Origin: Flavobacteriales bacterium UBA2426
GTDB lineage: Bacteria > Bacteroidota > Bacteroidia > Flavobacteriales_F > PHOS-HE28
DNA length: 38,988 bases
Direction: 5' to 3'
Assembly (NCBI GenBank): GCA_002342985.1
Contig: DDRC01000252.1
Span: 1-38,988 of the forward strand
Shown here: in pieces, positions 9,101-17,644 of the stretch
Position numbering within the stretch: the stretch's first letter is position 1
Layout of the letters: each line of letters starts with the position of its first letter
Position numbers and translations under genes: made by a program
Notes under the pieces: generated by a model
The model's database searches: none
Told to the model about the DNA's origin: nothing
Seen by the model: only the letters and a program-made list of their open reading frames with translations

Positions 9101-12100
9101 CGCATTGGCGAGCGGGAGTTACCAGCTCGTCGCCACCGATGCCAACGGCTGCACCGCATCCGCCACCTACACCGTGACCCAGCCGGGCGATATCGTCATA
9201 TCGCTCACCGTGGCCGATCACAACGGCGCAGGCGTGAGCTGCCCCGATGCAATGGACGGGGCGATCGATGCCACGATCTCAGGCGGCACGGCACCGCTCA
9301 CGGTATCCTGGTCAGGACCGGGTGGGTACACCAGCGCTGATGCGGATATCAGCGGCCTTGGGGCCGGCACCTACTTGCTCACCGTGACGGACAGCAACGG
9401 ATGCCGGGAATCGGCCCAGATCGAGGTCACGGCGCCGGACACGCTGACCACCTCGATTACCGCAGCGCTTTACAATGGCTATGGCACAAGCTGCGCCGGC
9501 GCATCCGATGGTGTCCTTTCCGCATCCGTTTCCGGCGGCATCGCGCCCATCACCTTCGCCTGGAGCGGGCCCGATGCATTCGTGGCAAGCGGAGCGACGA
9601 TCCAGGACCTCGCAGTGGGCGGCTATACCGTTACCGCCACGGATGCGAACGGATGCACCGCCACGGCATCCGCGACCATCACCGCTCCCCCGGCACTCAC
9701 CGCGACCGCCACACCCTTCTTCCACCCGGGCGGCTCAGCGATCTCCTGCGCCGGCGCTGCGGACGGCGCCATCGACCTTGCCGTGCTCGGCGGAGCCCCT
9801 CCCTATTCCATCGTCTGGAGCAATGGCCTAGGGTACGCCAGCATTGAAGAGGATATCAGCGGACTTGAAGCGGGCGGCTACCAAGCCACGGTTACGGACG
9901 CCAACGGGTGCAGCACTTCGGTGCTGGCGGTGCTTGAAGCGCCCGCGCCCATCGGCCTCACCGCCATCCTTTCCGGTGCGAATGGCAGCCATGTGAGCTG
10001 CTCCGATGCCACCGATGGCAGCATCAACCTCACCGCTTCCGGCGGCACCGGGCCCTATCTCTTCGACTGGAGCACGGGTGATGCCACGGAAGACCTCAGC
10101 GGAATAGGTGCCGGCGCCTATTCGGTGCAGGTGAGCGATGCCAACGGCTGCTCCGCCACGGCCACCTACGACCTCGTCGCGCCCGATGCGCTGGCCATCT
10201 CACTCAATGCGGAACAGGCGGCAGTGACCTGCCCCGGAGCCGCCGACGGTGCAATCGCTTCCGGAATCACTGGCGGCAGCGCCCCTTACACGTTGCTATG
10301 GAGCGGACCGGATGGCTTTGCAGCGGCAAGCGCCAGCATCGACGGGCTCGGGGCCGGCACCTATGCGCTCACCGTGACCGATGCCAGCGGGTGCATCGGC
10401 AATGCCGAGCTGTCGATCGCCGAACCATCGGGCATCTCAGTCACCATCACTGCCAGCAGCTACAACGGCGGCCATGCGATCCCCTGCGCCGGATTGAGCA
10501 ATGGAAGCGCGGTGGCCAATGCAACAGGCGGAACAGGCAGCCACAGCTATGCATGGAGCGGCCCTGATGGATACAGCAGTCAAGCGCCCTCCATCACCGG
10601 CTTGGCCTCCGGTGACTACTCCGTGACCGTGACCGATTCCAACGGCTGCACCGGGGCTGCCTCCATCACGCTGCAAGCGCCGCAGCCGCTGGCTGCCACG
10701 CCCTCGGTCACCGACCTCAACGGGTACGGCGTCAGCTGCCAAGGGAACGATGGGAGCGCCTCGGTGAACATCGCCGGCGGAACGCAACCCTATGGCATCG
10801 CTTGGAGCGGCCCCGGTGGATTCACCAGCACGCAAGCCTCGATCAGCGGGCTTGCAGCCGGAAATTATGCACTGGTCATCAACGATGCCAACGGCTGCCA
10901 GGCCGTGGCAACCATTACGCTCACCGCCCCTCCGCCGCTGGAGGTGACGTTCTCAAGCACCGCGAACAACTGCCCGACAGGGGCCGCAGGACTGATCGAC
11001 CTCACGGTGGTGGGCGGCGCTGCACCTTACTCCTTCGCATGGAGCGGTCCCGGAGGATTCGCCAGCGCGGTCGAGGATATCACAGGCCTCTCAAACGGAG
11101 ACTATACGGTGGCCATCACCGACGCCCTCGGCTGCACCGCCACGCTCACCGCCGCCGTGGACAGCCCGCTCCCGCTGGGCACTGGAGCATACGTATCCTT
11201 CTACGGCAGCTACAACCTGCAGTGTCAAGGGGACAGCAGCGGCGTCATCGAGCTGGAACCCGTGGGCGGAACCGCGCCATGGACGGTGATGATCGCAGGG
11301 CCGGGTGGATTCGCCTCGAATACCCCCTTGAACAATGGCCTCGTTGCAGGCACCTACAGCGTGAGCATCACCGATGGCAATGGCTGCCAGCTGGATACGC
11401 TGATCGCGCTCACCGAGCCGCCCTCACAGATCGGCGCCAGCCTGCAGGTCAGCAACTATCCCAGCGGCTCCAATGTGAGTTGCCATGGCGCCAGTGACGG
11501 CTGGATCGACGCCACCGTGAGCGGCGGCTCAGGACCCTACACGTTCGATTGGCGCGGTCCGGACAGCCTCGCCTTCAGCAGTGAGGACATCACCGGCCTG
11601 CCTGCCGGTACCTATGCCTACGAGCTCGTCGTGATCGATGCGAACCAATGCGCGTTCGCGACGGAAGTGACCCTCACCGAGCCCGATAGTGCGCTGGAAG
11701 CAGGTGCCATCGCCAGTGCCTACAATGGCTACGGCATCAGCTGCCCGGGCGCCGCCGACGGCACGCTGGAGGCCCTCTTCTCCGGCGGCAGCGGAGGGTA
11801 CACCATCAACTGGAGCGGACCCGCAGGCTTCAGCAGCGACCTCGCTGCGCTGGCGGGCCTCTCACCCGGTGCATACACGCTAACGGTCACGGACATCAAC
11901 GGCTGCACGGCGACGCATGACCTCCTCCTCTCCGCTCCGGACGCCATCGTGACCGAACTGGTCCCCGGGCTGTTCAATGGGGGCGTGAACATCTCCTGCG
12001 CCGGCGCTGACGATGGGAGCATCGTCGCCGAAATCAGCGGCGGTGCCGGCAGCATCAGCTTCCAATGGTCGGGACCAGGCGGCTTCGCGGCCTCCGGCGC

Positions 12101-13154
12101 CGCCATCGGCAGCCTTGCGCCCGGCGCCTATTGCCTTGCGGCAACCGATGCCAATGGCTGCGCAGCGCAGCAGTGCGTAACCCTGACGGGCCCCGAGGCC
12201 CTCACCGCATCAACGACCGCAAGCGATGCCTCGTGCGGAGAAAGCACGGGCACGGCCGATCTGGCGGTGTCGGGCGGTACCGCTCCCTACATCTACGCCT
12301 GGAGCCAAGGCAGCACCATGCAGAACCTCGATGGCTTGGCGGGCGGCTCCTATTCCGTGGTCGTCACCGACGCCAATGGCTGCACCGCCACCGCTGAGGC
12401 CCTCGTTGGGTCCACTCCCCCGCTGGTCGCGGAAGGGACCGCCTCCGACGCGATCTGCCACGGCGGCACCGACGGCAGCATCACCGTGAACGTCACCTCC
12501 GGCGCCGCTCCATTCGCCTATGCGTGGAGCCACGGGCTCGCCACCAGCGATGCCATGGGCCTTTCCGCTGGCACCTATGCGATCATGATCACGGATTCCA
12601 ATGGCTGTACCTGGAGCCAGGCCTGGACCATCGAGGAGCGCCCCGAGCTGATCATCGATGCCGTGACCAGCAACTACTCCGGCGGATATGAGGTGAGCAC
12701 GCATCAAGGCCAGGATGGCAGCATCGATCTTTCCGTTAGCGGTGGTGCCCCGCCCTATGCGTACAGCTGGTCGAATGGCGCCTCAGGGAGCGCTGCGAAC
12801 GCGCTCGGGGCCGGCATCTACACGGTAACGGTGACCGATGCGAACGGCTGCAGTGCGCAGCTCACCATCGAACTGACTGCGCCCGAGGACCTCATCATGC
12901 CCACGGGATTCACGCCGAATCAGGACGGATTCAACGACGCCTTCATCGTCCAAGGGCTCGATGCCCATCCGGCCAACCTGCTCACCGTGCTCAACCGCTG
13001 GGGCAACGTGGTCTTCGAACAGCTGAACTACCGCAACGACTGGAGCGGGGACAGCAGCACCGGGGATGCGCTGCCCAACGGCACCTACTTCGTCATCCTC
13101 AACATCAACAACGGCGAGCGCACCCTGCAGGGGTACGTCGACCTCCGCCGCTGA
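6147..13154 (+). CDS. Giant SprB-like surface adhesin with type B T9SS sorting domain
   Basis: The 2,335-residue secreted protein has, in order: a signal peptide (about 1-31, ending LIASGLRA); a choice-of-anchor-L type domain (about 35-260, with FNFVFGSEEYNEWV); a Calx-beta-like segment (about 282-378, with INGVDYAVIGD); an Ig/PKD-like segment (about 379-455, TICPGGS then YSWSPAAGLS); 22 SprB repeats (456-2248); and a C-terminal gliding-motility-associated (type B, TIGR04131-like) sorting domain (2249-2335, MPTGFTPNQDGFNDAF and LNRWGNVVFE). In Flavobacterium johnsoniae SprB is the mobile adhesin for gliding; here gliding itself is inferred only. The ATG at 6147 was chosen because the signal peptide follows it and it overlaps the previous stop; an in-frame extension to 5793 overlaps the upstream gene. 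A PorP/SprF gene, the usual partner of type B cargo, follows after 12 bases. Confidence 0.93.
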   Translation: MIRQAQPGIRQALRRAALASSVVLIASGLRAQLSVAPQTDLQALAQTITGNGVQILNPTITCHGEGYGSFTNSGGLLGLDAGVVLTSGRITDAIGPNNAENRTFQQGTPGSSILNAVTGRTTYDACRFEFDVIPSGDSLSFNFVFGSEEYNEWVGSQYNDVFGFFISGPGITGDPGIGNDRNIALIPSTSTAVAINNVNAGQNSAHFQHNPGGQQLQMDGFTRNLVARSPVQPCQTYHLKLIVADASDRKFDSWVFIERIQSPSITLSAVTANGGAELVEGCNPGFVRFTRDPVLPTPVTLTYYLQGSAINGVDYAVIGDPDPDMAKTIVIPAGAAHADVPITPIVDGLQEPAETLLFLLGNPYCAGAVLDSLTVPLSDSLTVAVSPDATICPGGSVPISVTGGSTYSWSPAAGLSCSDCPNPIASPTSTTAYSLTVASGACTRTVSRMVEVSDPVITGTIVQPLCHGASNGAIGLTIGGGQAPYSFAWTGPDGFTAATEDLVGIGTGDYAVTITDANGCNHTRAFCVGSPAPLSIALTPSILPFGQNIACGGESTGALSANVDGGTGPYGFAWSGPNGFSAVQQNLSGLAAGNYQLTATDAHGCSATATYMLVEPPPLTGTVASIADASCHGGNDGSASILAAGGNAPYSYAWSTSPGQDGTVADGLAAGTYTCTITDAYGCTAIAEAVIGQPLQPLQAVITGTTDALCFDAATGSAQAAATGGTAPYAFAWNTSPAQGGPSATGLLAGSYTVTVTDALGCETAAAAIVGGASAELWAYFESVTHVTCFGEADGTATLDVSGGSGSYSILWNTAPPQTGLTATGLAPGDYLVAVSDNNGCDETKYVPLTILGPAGPLAVTLAVTPISCNGAENAAVDLQMSGGLAPYTHQWSDSFGNATGIEDLTGLGPAVYYLHAFDALGCVYDTAFTLTEPPAIAVTASVSPAECSGLASGAIDAAASGGTGALSFAWSGPEGFAATTEDISALASGSYQLVATDANGCTASATYTVTQPGDIVISLTVADHNGAGVSCPDAMDGAIDATISGGTAPLTVSWSGPGGYTSADADISGLGAGTYLLTVTDSNGCRESAQIEVTAPDTLTTSITAALYNGYGTSCAGASDGVLSASVSGGIAPITFAWSGPDAFVASGATIQDLAVGGYTVTATDANGCTATASATITAPPALTATATPFFHPGGSAISCAGAADGAIDLAVLGGAPPYSIVWSNGLGYASIEEDISGLEAGGYQATVTDANGCSTSVLAVLEAPAPIGLTAILSGANGSHVSCSDATDGSINLTASGGTGPYLFDWSTGDATEDLSGIGAGAYSVQVSDANGCSATATYDLVAPDALAISLNAEQAAVTCPGAADGAIASGITGGSAPYTLLWSGPDGFAAASASIDGLGAGTYALTVTDASGCIGNAELSIAEPSGISVTITASSYNGGHAIPCAGLSNGSAVANATGGTGSHSYAWSGPDGYSSQAPSITGLASGDYSVTVTDSNGCTGAASITLQAPQPLAATPSVTDLNGYGVSCQGNDGSASVNIAGGTQPYGIAWSGPGGFTSTQASISGLAAGNYALVINDANGCQAVATITLTAPPPLEVTFSSTANNCPTGAAGLIDLTVVGGAAPYSFAWSGPGGFASAVEDITGLSNGDYTVAITDALGCTATLTAAVDSPLPLGTGAYVSFYGSYNLQCQGDSSGVIELEPVGGTAPWTVMIAGPGGFASNTPLNNGLVAGTYSVSITDGNGCQLDTLIALTEPPSQIGASLQVSNYPSGSNVSCHGASDGWIDATVSGGSGPYTFDWRGPDSLAFSSEDITGLPAGTYAYELVVIDANQCAFATEVTLTEPDSALEAGAIASAYNGYGISCPGAADGTLEALFSGGSGGYTINWSGPAGFSSDLAALAGLSPGAYTLTVTDINGCTATHDLLLSAPDAIVTELVPGLFNGGVNISCAGADDGSIVAEISGGAGSISFQWSGPGGFAASGAAIGSLAPGAYCLAATDANGCAAQQCVTLTGPEALTASTTASDASCGESTGTADLAVSGGTAPYIYAWSQGSTMQNLDGLAGGSYSVVVTDANGCTATAEALVGSTPPLVAEGTASDAICHGGTDGSITVNVTSGAAPFAYAWSHGLATSDAMGLSAGTYAIMITDSNGCTWSQAWTIEERPELIIDAVTSNYSGGYEVSTHQGQDGSIDLSVSGGAPPYAYSWSNGASGSAANALGAGIYTVTVTDANGCSAQLTIELTAPEDLIMPTGFTPNQDGFNDAFIVQGLDAHPANLLTVLNRWGNVVFEQLNYRNDWSGDSSTGDALPNGTYFVILNINNGERTLQGYVDLRR
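7512..12890 (+). repeat. 22 tandem SprB-type protein repeats
   Basis: Twenty-two in-frame units average about 244 bases (81-82 residues). The consensus runs: SC.G..DG.I, then GG..PY.F.WSGP.GF, then I.GL.AG.Y..TVTDANGC, then a proline-rich linker such as APPPL. Each unit typically carries two cysteines, one near the start and one in NGC, which could pair. Units 3-6, 11 and 20-22 are shorter, lacking the complete WSGP.GF insertion. The last unit (from about 12,650) has lost the first cysteine (STHQGQDGS). The repeats are divergent, so the array is old rather than a recent DNA amplification, but similar codon runs such as GATGCCAACGGCTGC recur and could complicate assembly. Confidence 0.9.
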
Positions 13155-13166
13155 TCCAGCAGCCAC

Positions 13167-14099
13167 ATGAAGAATCCAGTGCGGCGAATCCTATCGGCCG
13201 GGATGATCCTGGCCGGGCTGGCCGCTTCCGCGCAGCAGGAGGTGATGGTGAGCCAATACATGTTCAACGGGCTCTTCCTCAATCCGGCCTATGCGGGCAG
13301 CCACGGATACGCCACCTCCAGCCTGCTGCACCGGAGCCAGTGGATGCAGATGGAGGGCGCACCGCGCACCAGCATGCTCGCCATCGACGGCCCGCTCATG
13401 GGCAACCGGATGGGCGTCGGCTTCTCATTGGTGCATGACCAGATCGGCATCAGCCGCGACCTCGACATCAGCGCGCACTATGCCTACCACCTCCGCGTGG
13501 GCCCGAGCAGCCGCATCGCGCTTGGGCTGCGCGGCGGCCTTTCGCTCTACAGCGCGCGCCTCAGTGACCTGCGGTACTGGGACGCGAACGACCCGATGTA
13601 CCAGTCCGACATCGCGAATGCCCCCGTGGGCAAGTTCGGCTTCGGCATCTACTGGTATGACGCCAGCAGCTACGTCGGCCTCAGCGTACCCACCATCTAC
13701 GCGGCGGACGGGCGCATCACCCTCGACGCGCCTCATGCCATGCAGCACTACTTCACGCAGCACTACTACCTGAACGCGGGAAAGGTCTTCCCCTTGGGCG
13801 AATCGCTGGACATCAAGCCCAGCACGCTCATCAAGTACTCACCGGGTGCACCGATGGAGGCCGATGTGAACTGCAACGTACTCTACCGGGAACGCATCTG
13901 GCTGGGCCTGGGCTACCGGACCGGTGATGCCCTGGTGGCCATGGCCGAGTACCAGGTGAGCCCGCAGCTGCGCATCGGCTATGCCTACGACATGACCACT
14001 TCGCGTCTGCGCAGCTACACCACGGGCAGCCACGAGGTGATGCTGGGGCTCGACTTCGGAAAGGAACTCGTCCGCATCAAGTCGCCGCGGTACTTCTAA
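13167..14099 (+). CDS. PorP/SprF-family type IX secretion outer-membrane protein
   Basis: The 310-residue product has a signal peptide (MKNPVRRILSAGMILAGLAA) and then the family hallmark VSQYMFNGLFLNPAYAG near the mature N-terminus. Alternating amphipathic strands with aromatic ends and a C-terminal strand (VMLGLDFGKELVR) fit the predicted 14-strand outer-membrane barrel of PorP/SprF proteins. In F. johnsoniae, SprF is needed for secretion of the type B cargo SprB, and most such cargo genes have a PorP-like gene next door. It starts 12 bases after the adhesin stop and ends four bases before the PorE-like gene, so it is very likely the dedicated partner of the adhesin. Confidence 0.92.
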   Translation: MKNPVRRILSAGMILAGLAASAQQEVMVSQYMFNGLFLNPAYAGSHGYATSSLLHRSQWMQMEGAPRTSMLAIDGPLMGNRMGVGFSLVHDQIGISRDLDISAHYAYHLRVGPSSRIALGLRGGLSLYSARLSDLRYWDANDPMYQSDIANAPVGKFGFGIYWYDASSYVGLSVPTIYAADGRITLDAPHAMQHYFTQHYYLNAGKVFPLGESLDIKPSTLIKYSPGAPMEADVNCNVLYRERIWLGLGYRTGDALVAMAEYQVSPQLRIGYAYDMTTSRLRSYTTGSHEVMLGLDFGKELVRIKSPRYF

Positions 14100-14103
14100 G
14101 CGC

Positions 14104-16008
14104 ATGGCCATGAACAAGCTCGCACTCCCCCTCCTCGCAATCGCCTTGGCCGGGTGCGCGCAGCACCATGCCCTGCAAGGGGACAAGGCCCATGGCCGTA
14201 TGGCCTATGCCGACGCCGCCTGCCACTATGAAAAGGCCCTTGCGCGCATCAACGACCGCGCGCTGGCGCTCCGAACTGCGGATGCCTATGCCCGCCTGAA
14301 CCAGTACGCAAAGGCCGCCGATTGGTACGCGTATGCGGAACGCATGGCGCCGCTCTCCTCCGAGGAAGCCCTTGCCTTCGGCCGGGCGCTGCAGTCCCTG
14401 GGCCGCACCGGAGAGGCGGCCCGGCTCCTCGAGCAGGTGCTTGCCGAGCGCCCCGAGGACGCGGTTGCGCGCGAGATGGGCCTTTCCATCGCCGACCAGG
14501 AGGCCTTCTACGAGGACACCACGCTGTTCACCGTGGCACCGGTGCACATCCCCGGCGTGCACAGCGCGTTCGGCGCAGTGCCCTTCGGCAACGGCATCCT
14601 CTTCGCCGCGGACCGCGCAGCGGGCTCCGGCCGCGCCAACCCCTGGAACGGTGCATCGTTCCTCGACCTGTACACCGCAGACCTCTCAGGCGGCGGCGCC
14701 ACCGCTGCCGTTCCGCTGGCCGGAGCGGTGAACGGACGGTTCCATGACGGTCCCGCCGTGCTGAGCGCTGATGGAAGCACCATGTACTTCACCCGAAGCG
14801 ACTACTACCGGTTCCGGCTCAACAAGGACGAGAGCGGCACCAGCCACCTCATGCTGTTCCGCGCCGAGAAACAGCCCGATGGCAGTTGGGGAGCCGTGAG
14901 CTCATTCGCCTACAACGGCCTGGACTTCTCCGCCGGCCACGCCGCCCTGAGTGCGGATGGGAACACCCTCTACTACATCAGCGACATGCCCGGGGGCCTC
15001 GGCGGAACGGACATCTATGCCTGCCAGCGCACGCCGGAGGGCTGGGGATATCCGCGGAACCTGGGCCCTGCGATCAACACCGCAGCGAACGAGATGTTCC
15101 CCACCATCAAGGGCGACACCATGTACTTCTCCTCCAACGGCCATCGTGCGATCGGCGGGCTGGACATCTTCCGCACCATGCTGAGGGACGGCGAATGGTC
15201 CGTGCCGGAGAACATGAACTATCCGATCAACACGCAGCACGACGACTTCGCGCTGGTGATGCTCGGCGACGGCCGCAGCGGCTACCTCAGCAGCAATCGC
15301 ACCGGCAGGGATGCGATCCATCGGATCACCTCGCATGACCCGTCACTGAGCCTGCATGCCGCATTCCTCGACGAGGAGGACGGCTCGCCCATGGCTGGCG
15401 TGGAGGTGAGGATGCTGGAGCCCACAGAGCCCGAGCCCGTGGTGCTCTTCACCGGCGATGACGGCCACATCACGCTGCCCCTGACGGTGGATCGCCTGTA
15501 CGAGGTGATGGCGAGCAAGGATGGCGTCTTCACGGAGAGCCGAACGGTGAGCACCAAGGGGCAGCGCACCAGCAGGACCTATGAGGAGGAGTTCCGCATG
15601 AGGCGCGTGGTGGTCGACAAGCCCATCGTGATCGAGAACATCTACTATGATTACGACCGATGGGAGATCAGGCCCGATGCGGCCCAGGAGCTCGACAAGG
15701 TGGCGCGTCTGTTCCTCGACAATCCGTCGCTGAGCTTCGAGCTGGGGTCGCACACCGACAGCCGCGCGAGCACGGCCTACAACCTGGTGCTCAGTGATGC
15801 CCGCGCCAATAGCGCCGTGGACTACCTGATCCGCAAGGGCGTGCCCCCCGAACGTCTCAGCGCGAAGGGCTATGGGGAGGGCAGGCCCGTGAATCGCTGC
15901 GTGGACGGGGTGGAATGCACGGAGGAGGAGCACCAGGCCAACCGTCGGACCGAATTCAAGGTGGTGAAGGTGCAGCCCATGCTCACCGAGGAGCACAGCG
16001 CGCACTAG
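14104..16008 (+). CDS. PorE-like lipoprotein: TPR, beta-propeller, CRD and OmpA domains
   Basis: The 634-residue product has a lipobox (LAIALAGC), TPR-like helices (about 25-120), a beta-propeller of WD40/PD40-type blades (about 150-415, with ALSADGNTLYYISDMPGG and GDTMYFSSNGHRAIGGLDIF), a carboxypeptidase-regulatory-like domain (about 415-495) and an OmpA C-terminal domain (about 510-625, with IYYDYDRWEIRPDA and GSHTDSRAS). This order is that of PorE of Porphyromonas gingivalis, an outer-membrane lipoprotein that ties the T9SS to peptidoglycan. The second ATG at 14,110 is an equally good start. It completes an adhesin-PorP-PorE gene set. Its TAG overlaps by four bases (CTAG) the stop of the convergent next gene. 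Confidence 0.9.
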   Translation: MAMNKLALPLLAIALAGCAQHHALQGDKAHGRMAYADAACHYEKALARINDRALALRTADAYARLNQYAKAADWYAYAERMAPLSSEEALAFGRALQSLGRTGEAARLLEQVLAERPEDAVAREMGLSIADQEAFYEDTTLFTVAPVHIPGVHSAFGAVPFGNGILFAADRAAGSGRANPWNGASFLDLYTADLSGGGATAAVPLAGAVNGRFHDGPAVLSADGSTMYFTRSDYYRFRLNKDESGTSHLMLFRAEKQPDGSWGAVSSFAYNGLDFSAGHAALSADGNTLYYISDMPGGLGGTDIYACQRTPEGWGYPRNLGPAINTAANEMFPTIKGDTMYFSSNGHRAIGGLDIFRTMLRDGEWSVPENMNYPINTQHDDFALVMLGDGRSGYLSSNRTGRDAIHRITSHDPSLSLHAAFLDEEDGSPMAGVEVRMLEPTEPEPVVLFTGDDGHITLPLTVDRLYEVMASKDGVFTESRTVSTKGQRTSRTYEEEFRMRRVVVDKPIVIENIYYDYDRWEIRPDAAQELDKVARLFLDNPSLSFELGSHTDSRASTAYNLVLSDARANSAVDYLIRKGVPPERLSAKGYGEGRPVNRCVDGVECTEEEHQANRRTEFKVVKVQPMLTEEHSAH

Positions 16009-17543
16009 GCCTTCTGCACGGCCCTCCGGCGCACCACCTCGCTGAAAGGAAGGCCGAGGACATGGCTCTCCGCCCAAGCCAGCACATCGAAGTACTTGAG
16101 CACAAGGCTCTCGTTCGGATCCTTGAGCTGCACGAGCAGCTGCTCGTGCAGGGACTTGAAGAGCTCTCGCCGCTGCGTTGCCTCACCAGCGCGTGCAAGC
16201 TTCTTGATCTGGTCCATGAGCAGGGTCTCCACCTGGTGCGCCCGCTGGCGCTTCCCAAGGAAGCGCTGCGTGGAGCGGACGATGTAGCCGAGCAGGTCGA
16301 AATTGCCAAGCTCATAATGCACCACCAGATTGAATAGGCGGGCGTAGGTGAAGATGTCCTGGCGCAGGGTGGGCTCATTGTCGTTGAGCACCTTGTTCAG
16401 CCAGAACAGCGCCTTGTTCATCTGTCCGGCGCCGAAATGCACGCAGGCCATGCTCCATTGGAACTCCAGGGCCTGCTCCTTGTGCAGTCGGTCGCCGAGG
16501 CGCTCCATGCCCTCGATGACCTCCCCTGACATCGCCACGGCCTTGGCATGATCGCCGGCACGGTCCAACAAGCGCAGCTCGCTCAGGTAGCTCGTCACGA
16601 AGACCTGCGTCTCGATGTTGATGCCGCCGAAGCCGGGCTCCTCCGTGAGCGACCGCATGAGCCTCGTATTCTGCCGCGCACCATCAAGGTCGTGCAGTTC
16701 CACCTGAGCGTTGATGATGTAATGCAGCGTGCGGATGTAGCGCTCCGCGAGATCAGCCTTGATCGAGGGATTCTCATCGAGGATCTGCTTCACCCGCATG
16801 AACTTCTCGAGGCTCGTGCGCCAATCGCGCTTGGCCCAGTGGCAGAAGCCCTGGGTGTAGTAGCAGATGGTCGCGGCACGGCGGCTGAGGGCGGTGTTCC
16901 GGCCCTTGATCAGCGGGTGGTCGCTGATCTCCTCCACCATCGCATGCTCCTCCTCGGTGCGCACATAGCCGCCGCTCCGGAACACATAGTTGATCTTCGA
17001 ATAGAGGATCTGGTAGGCGGCAAGGTTCCTGAGCTTCTCGATCACCTCGCGCTCCTCCTCGATGAGCGCATCCAGGTCCTTGGTGAATTCGCCGCTCTCG
17101 TAGGCCTCCTCGAGCAGCATCTTCTCCCAGCTGAGGAGCTCGAACCAATAGTAGAACCGCTCATTCTCGCGGGCGATGCGCTTCGCACGGTGCAGCAGCT
17201 TGTTGCACTCCGAATAGAGGGCCTTCTGGTAAAGGATCTCGATGTTCTTGATCTCCTGCTTCAGGATGCCGCTCACCGAGCTCTCTGCGTGGAATGCCCG
17301 CAGGGCCTTGAGGATGAGCTTGTACAGGTGATTCTTCTCCGACGGCAGGTGCTTGATGAAGGTCTCCTTGGCGAACTGCTTCTTGATCGCATCCTCATCG
17401 TATACGGCCTGCTTGTCGATGGCGTCGAAGATCCGCAGGTAGTTCTTCGGGCCGCTCTGGAGTGCGCTGTGCAGCTTGAAGAAGCGCTTCTCCGACTTTG
17501 TCAGCGACTTGATTAGATCATGCAGTTCGGTGCTCGGCTTCAT
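16005..17543 (-). CDS. Helical-repeat (TPR-like) cytoplasmic protein, unknown function
   Basis: The 512-residue product begins MKPSTELHDLIKSLTKSEKR and has no signal peptide or membrane segment. It is almost entirely helical, rich in Leu, Glu, Lys and Arg, with paired-helix segments typical of tetratricopeptide-like repeats, for example around ALFWLNKVLNDNEPTLRQ. I know similar long TPR-like proteins from Bacteroidota genomes but no function for them. It is transcribed divergently from the M1 peptidase gene and convergently to the PorE-like gene, with stops overlapping in CTAG at 16,005-16,008. A TACATTTG box lies 34 bases upstream of the ATG. Confidence 0.8.
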   Translation of the reverse strand: MKPSTELHDLIKSLTKSEKRFFKLHSALQSGPKNYLRIFDAIDKQAVYDEDAIKKQFAKETFIKHLPSEKNHLYKLILKALRAFHAESSVSGILKQEIKNIEILYQKALYSECNKLLHRAKRIARENERFYYWFELLSWEKMLLEEAYESGEFTKDLDALIEEEREVIEKLRNLAAYQILYSKINYVFRSGGYVRTEEEHAMVEEISDHPLIKGRNTALSRRAATICYYTQGFCHWAKRDWRTSLEKFMRVKQILDENPSIKADLAERYIRTLHYIINAQVELHDLDGARQNTRLMRSLTEEPGFGGINIETQVFVTSYLSELRLLDRAGDHAKAVAMSGEVIEGMERLGDRLHKEQALEFQWSMACVHFGAGQMNKALFWLNKVLNDNEPTLRQDIFTYARLFNLVVHYELGNFDLLGYIVRSTQRFLGKRQRAHQVETLLMDQIKKLARAGEATQRRELFKSLHEQLLVQLKDPNESLVLKYFDVLAWAESHVLGLPFSEVVRRRAVQKA

Positions 17544-17576
17544 CGGCTACGCGGTTACGAATCCAAAGGGACAATC

Positions 17577-17584
17577 CAAATGTA
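17577..17584 (-). promoter_or_regulatory. TAnnTTTG -7 box for the TPR-like gene
   Basis: On the minus strand the sequence reads TACATTTG, an exact match to the TAnnTTTG -7 element of Bacteroidota sigma-ABfr promoters, about 34 bases before the ATG at 17,543. No good TTTG -33 element is present at the usual distance; only an AT-richer TTCGAA-like stretch is. It mirrors an identical box on the plus strand at 17,633. Confidence 0.5.
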
Positions 17585-17632
17585 GGACTCCCAACAGCCT
17601 TCGAATTTCGCGCTCTCCAGGGTTTGCAACGG

Positions 17633-17640
17633 TACATTTG
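17633..17640 (+). promoter_or_regulatory. TAnnTTTG -7 box for the M1 peptidase gene
   Basis: TACATTTG matches the Bacteroidota -7 consensus TAnnTTTG exactly. It ends only four bases before the ATG at 17,645. If it is a real promoter, transcription would begin at or after that ATG, so either the message is leaderless or translation starts at the in-frame ATG at 17,684. A TTTCG near 17,606 is the only weak -33 candidate. Confidence 0.45.
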
Positions 17641-17644
17641 TCAC

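Noticed and set aside
7512..12890. CRISPR-like or satellite-like tandem repeat
   Set aside because: The period of about 244 bases stays in frame, the units diverge at DNA level and the translated units are SprB repeats; there are no short direct repeats with unique spacers.
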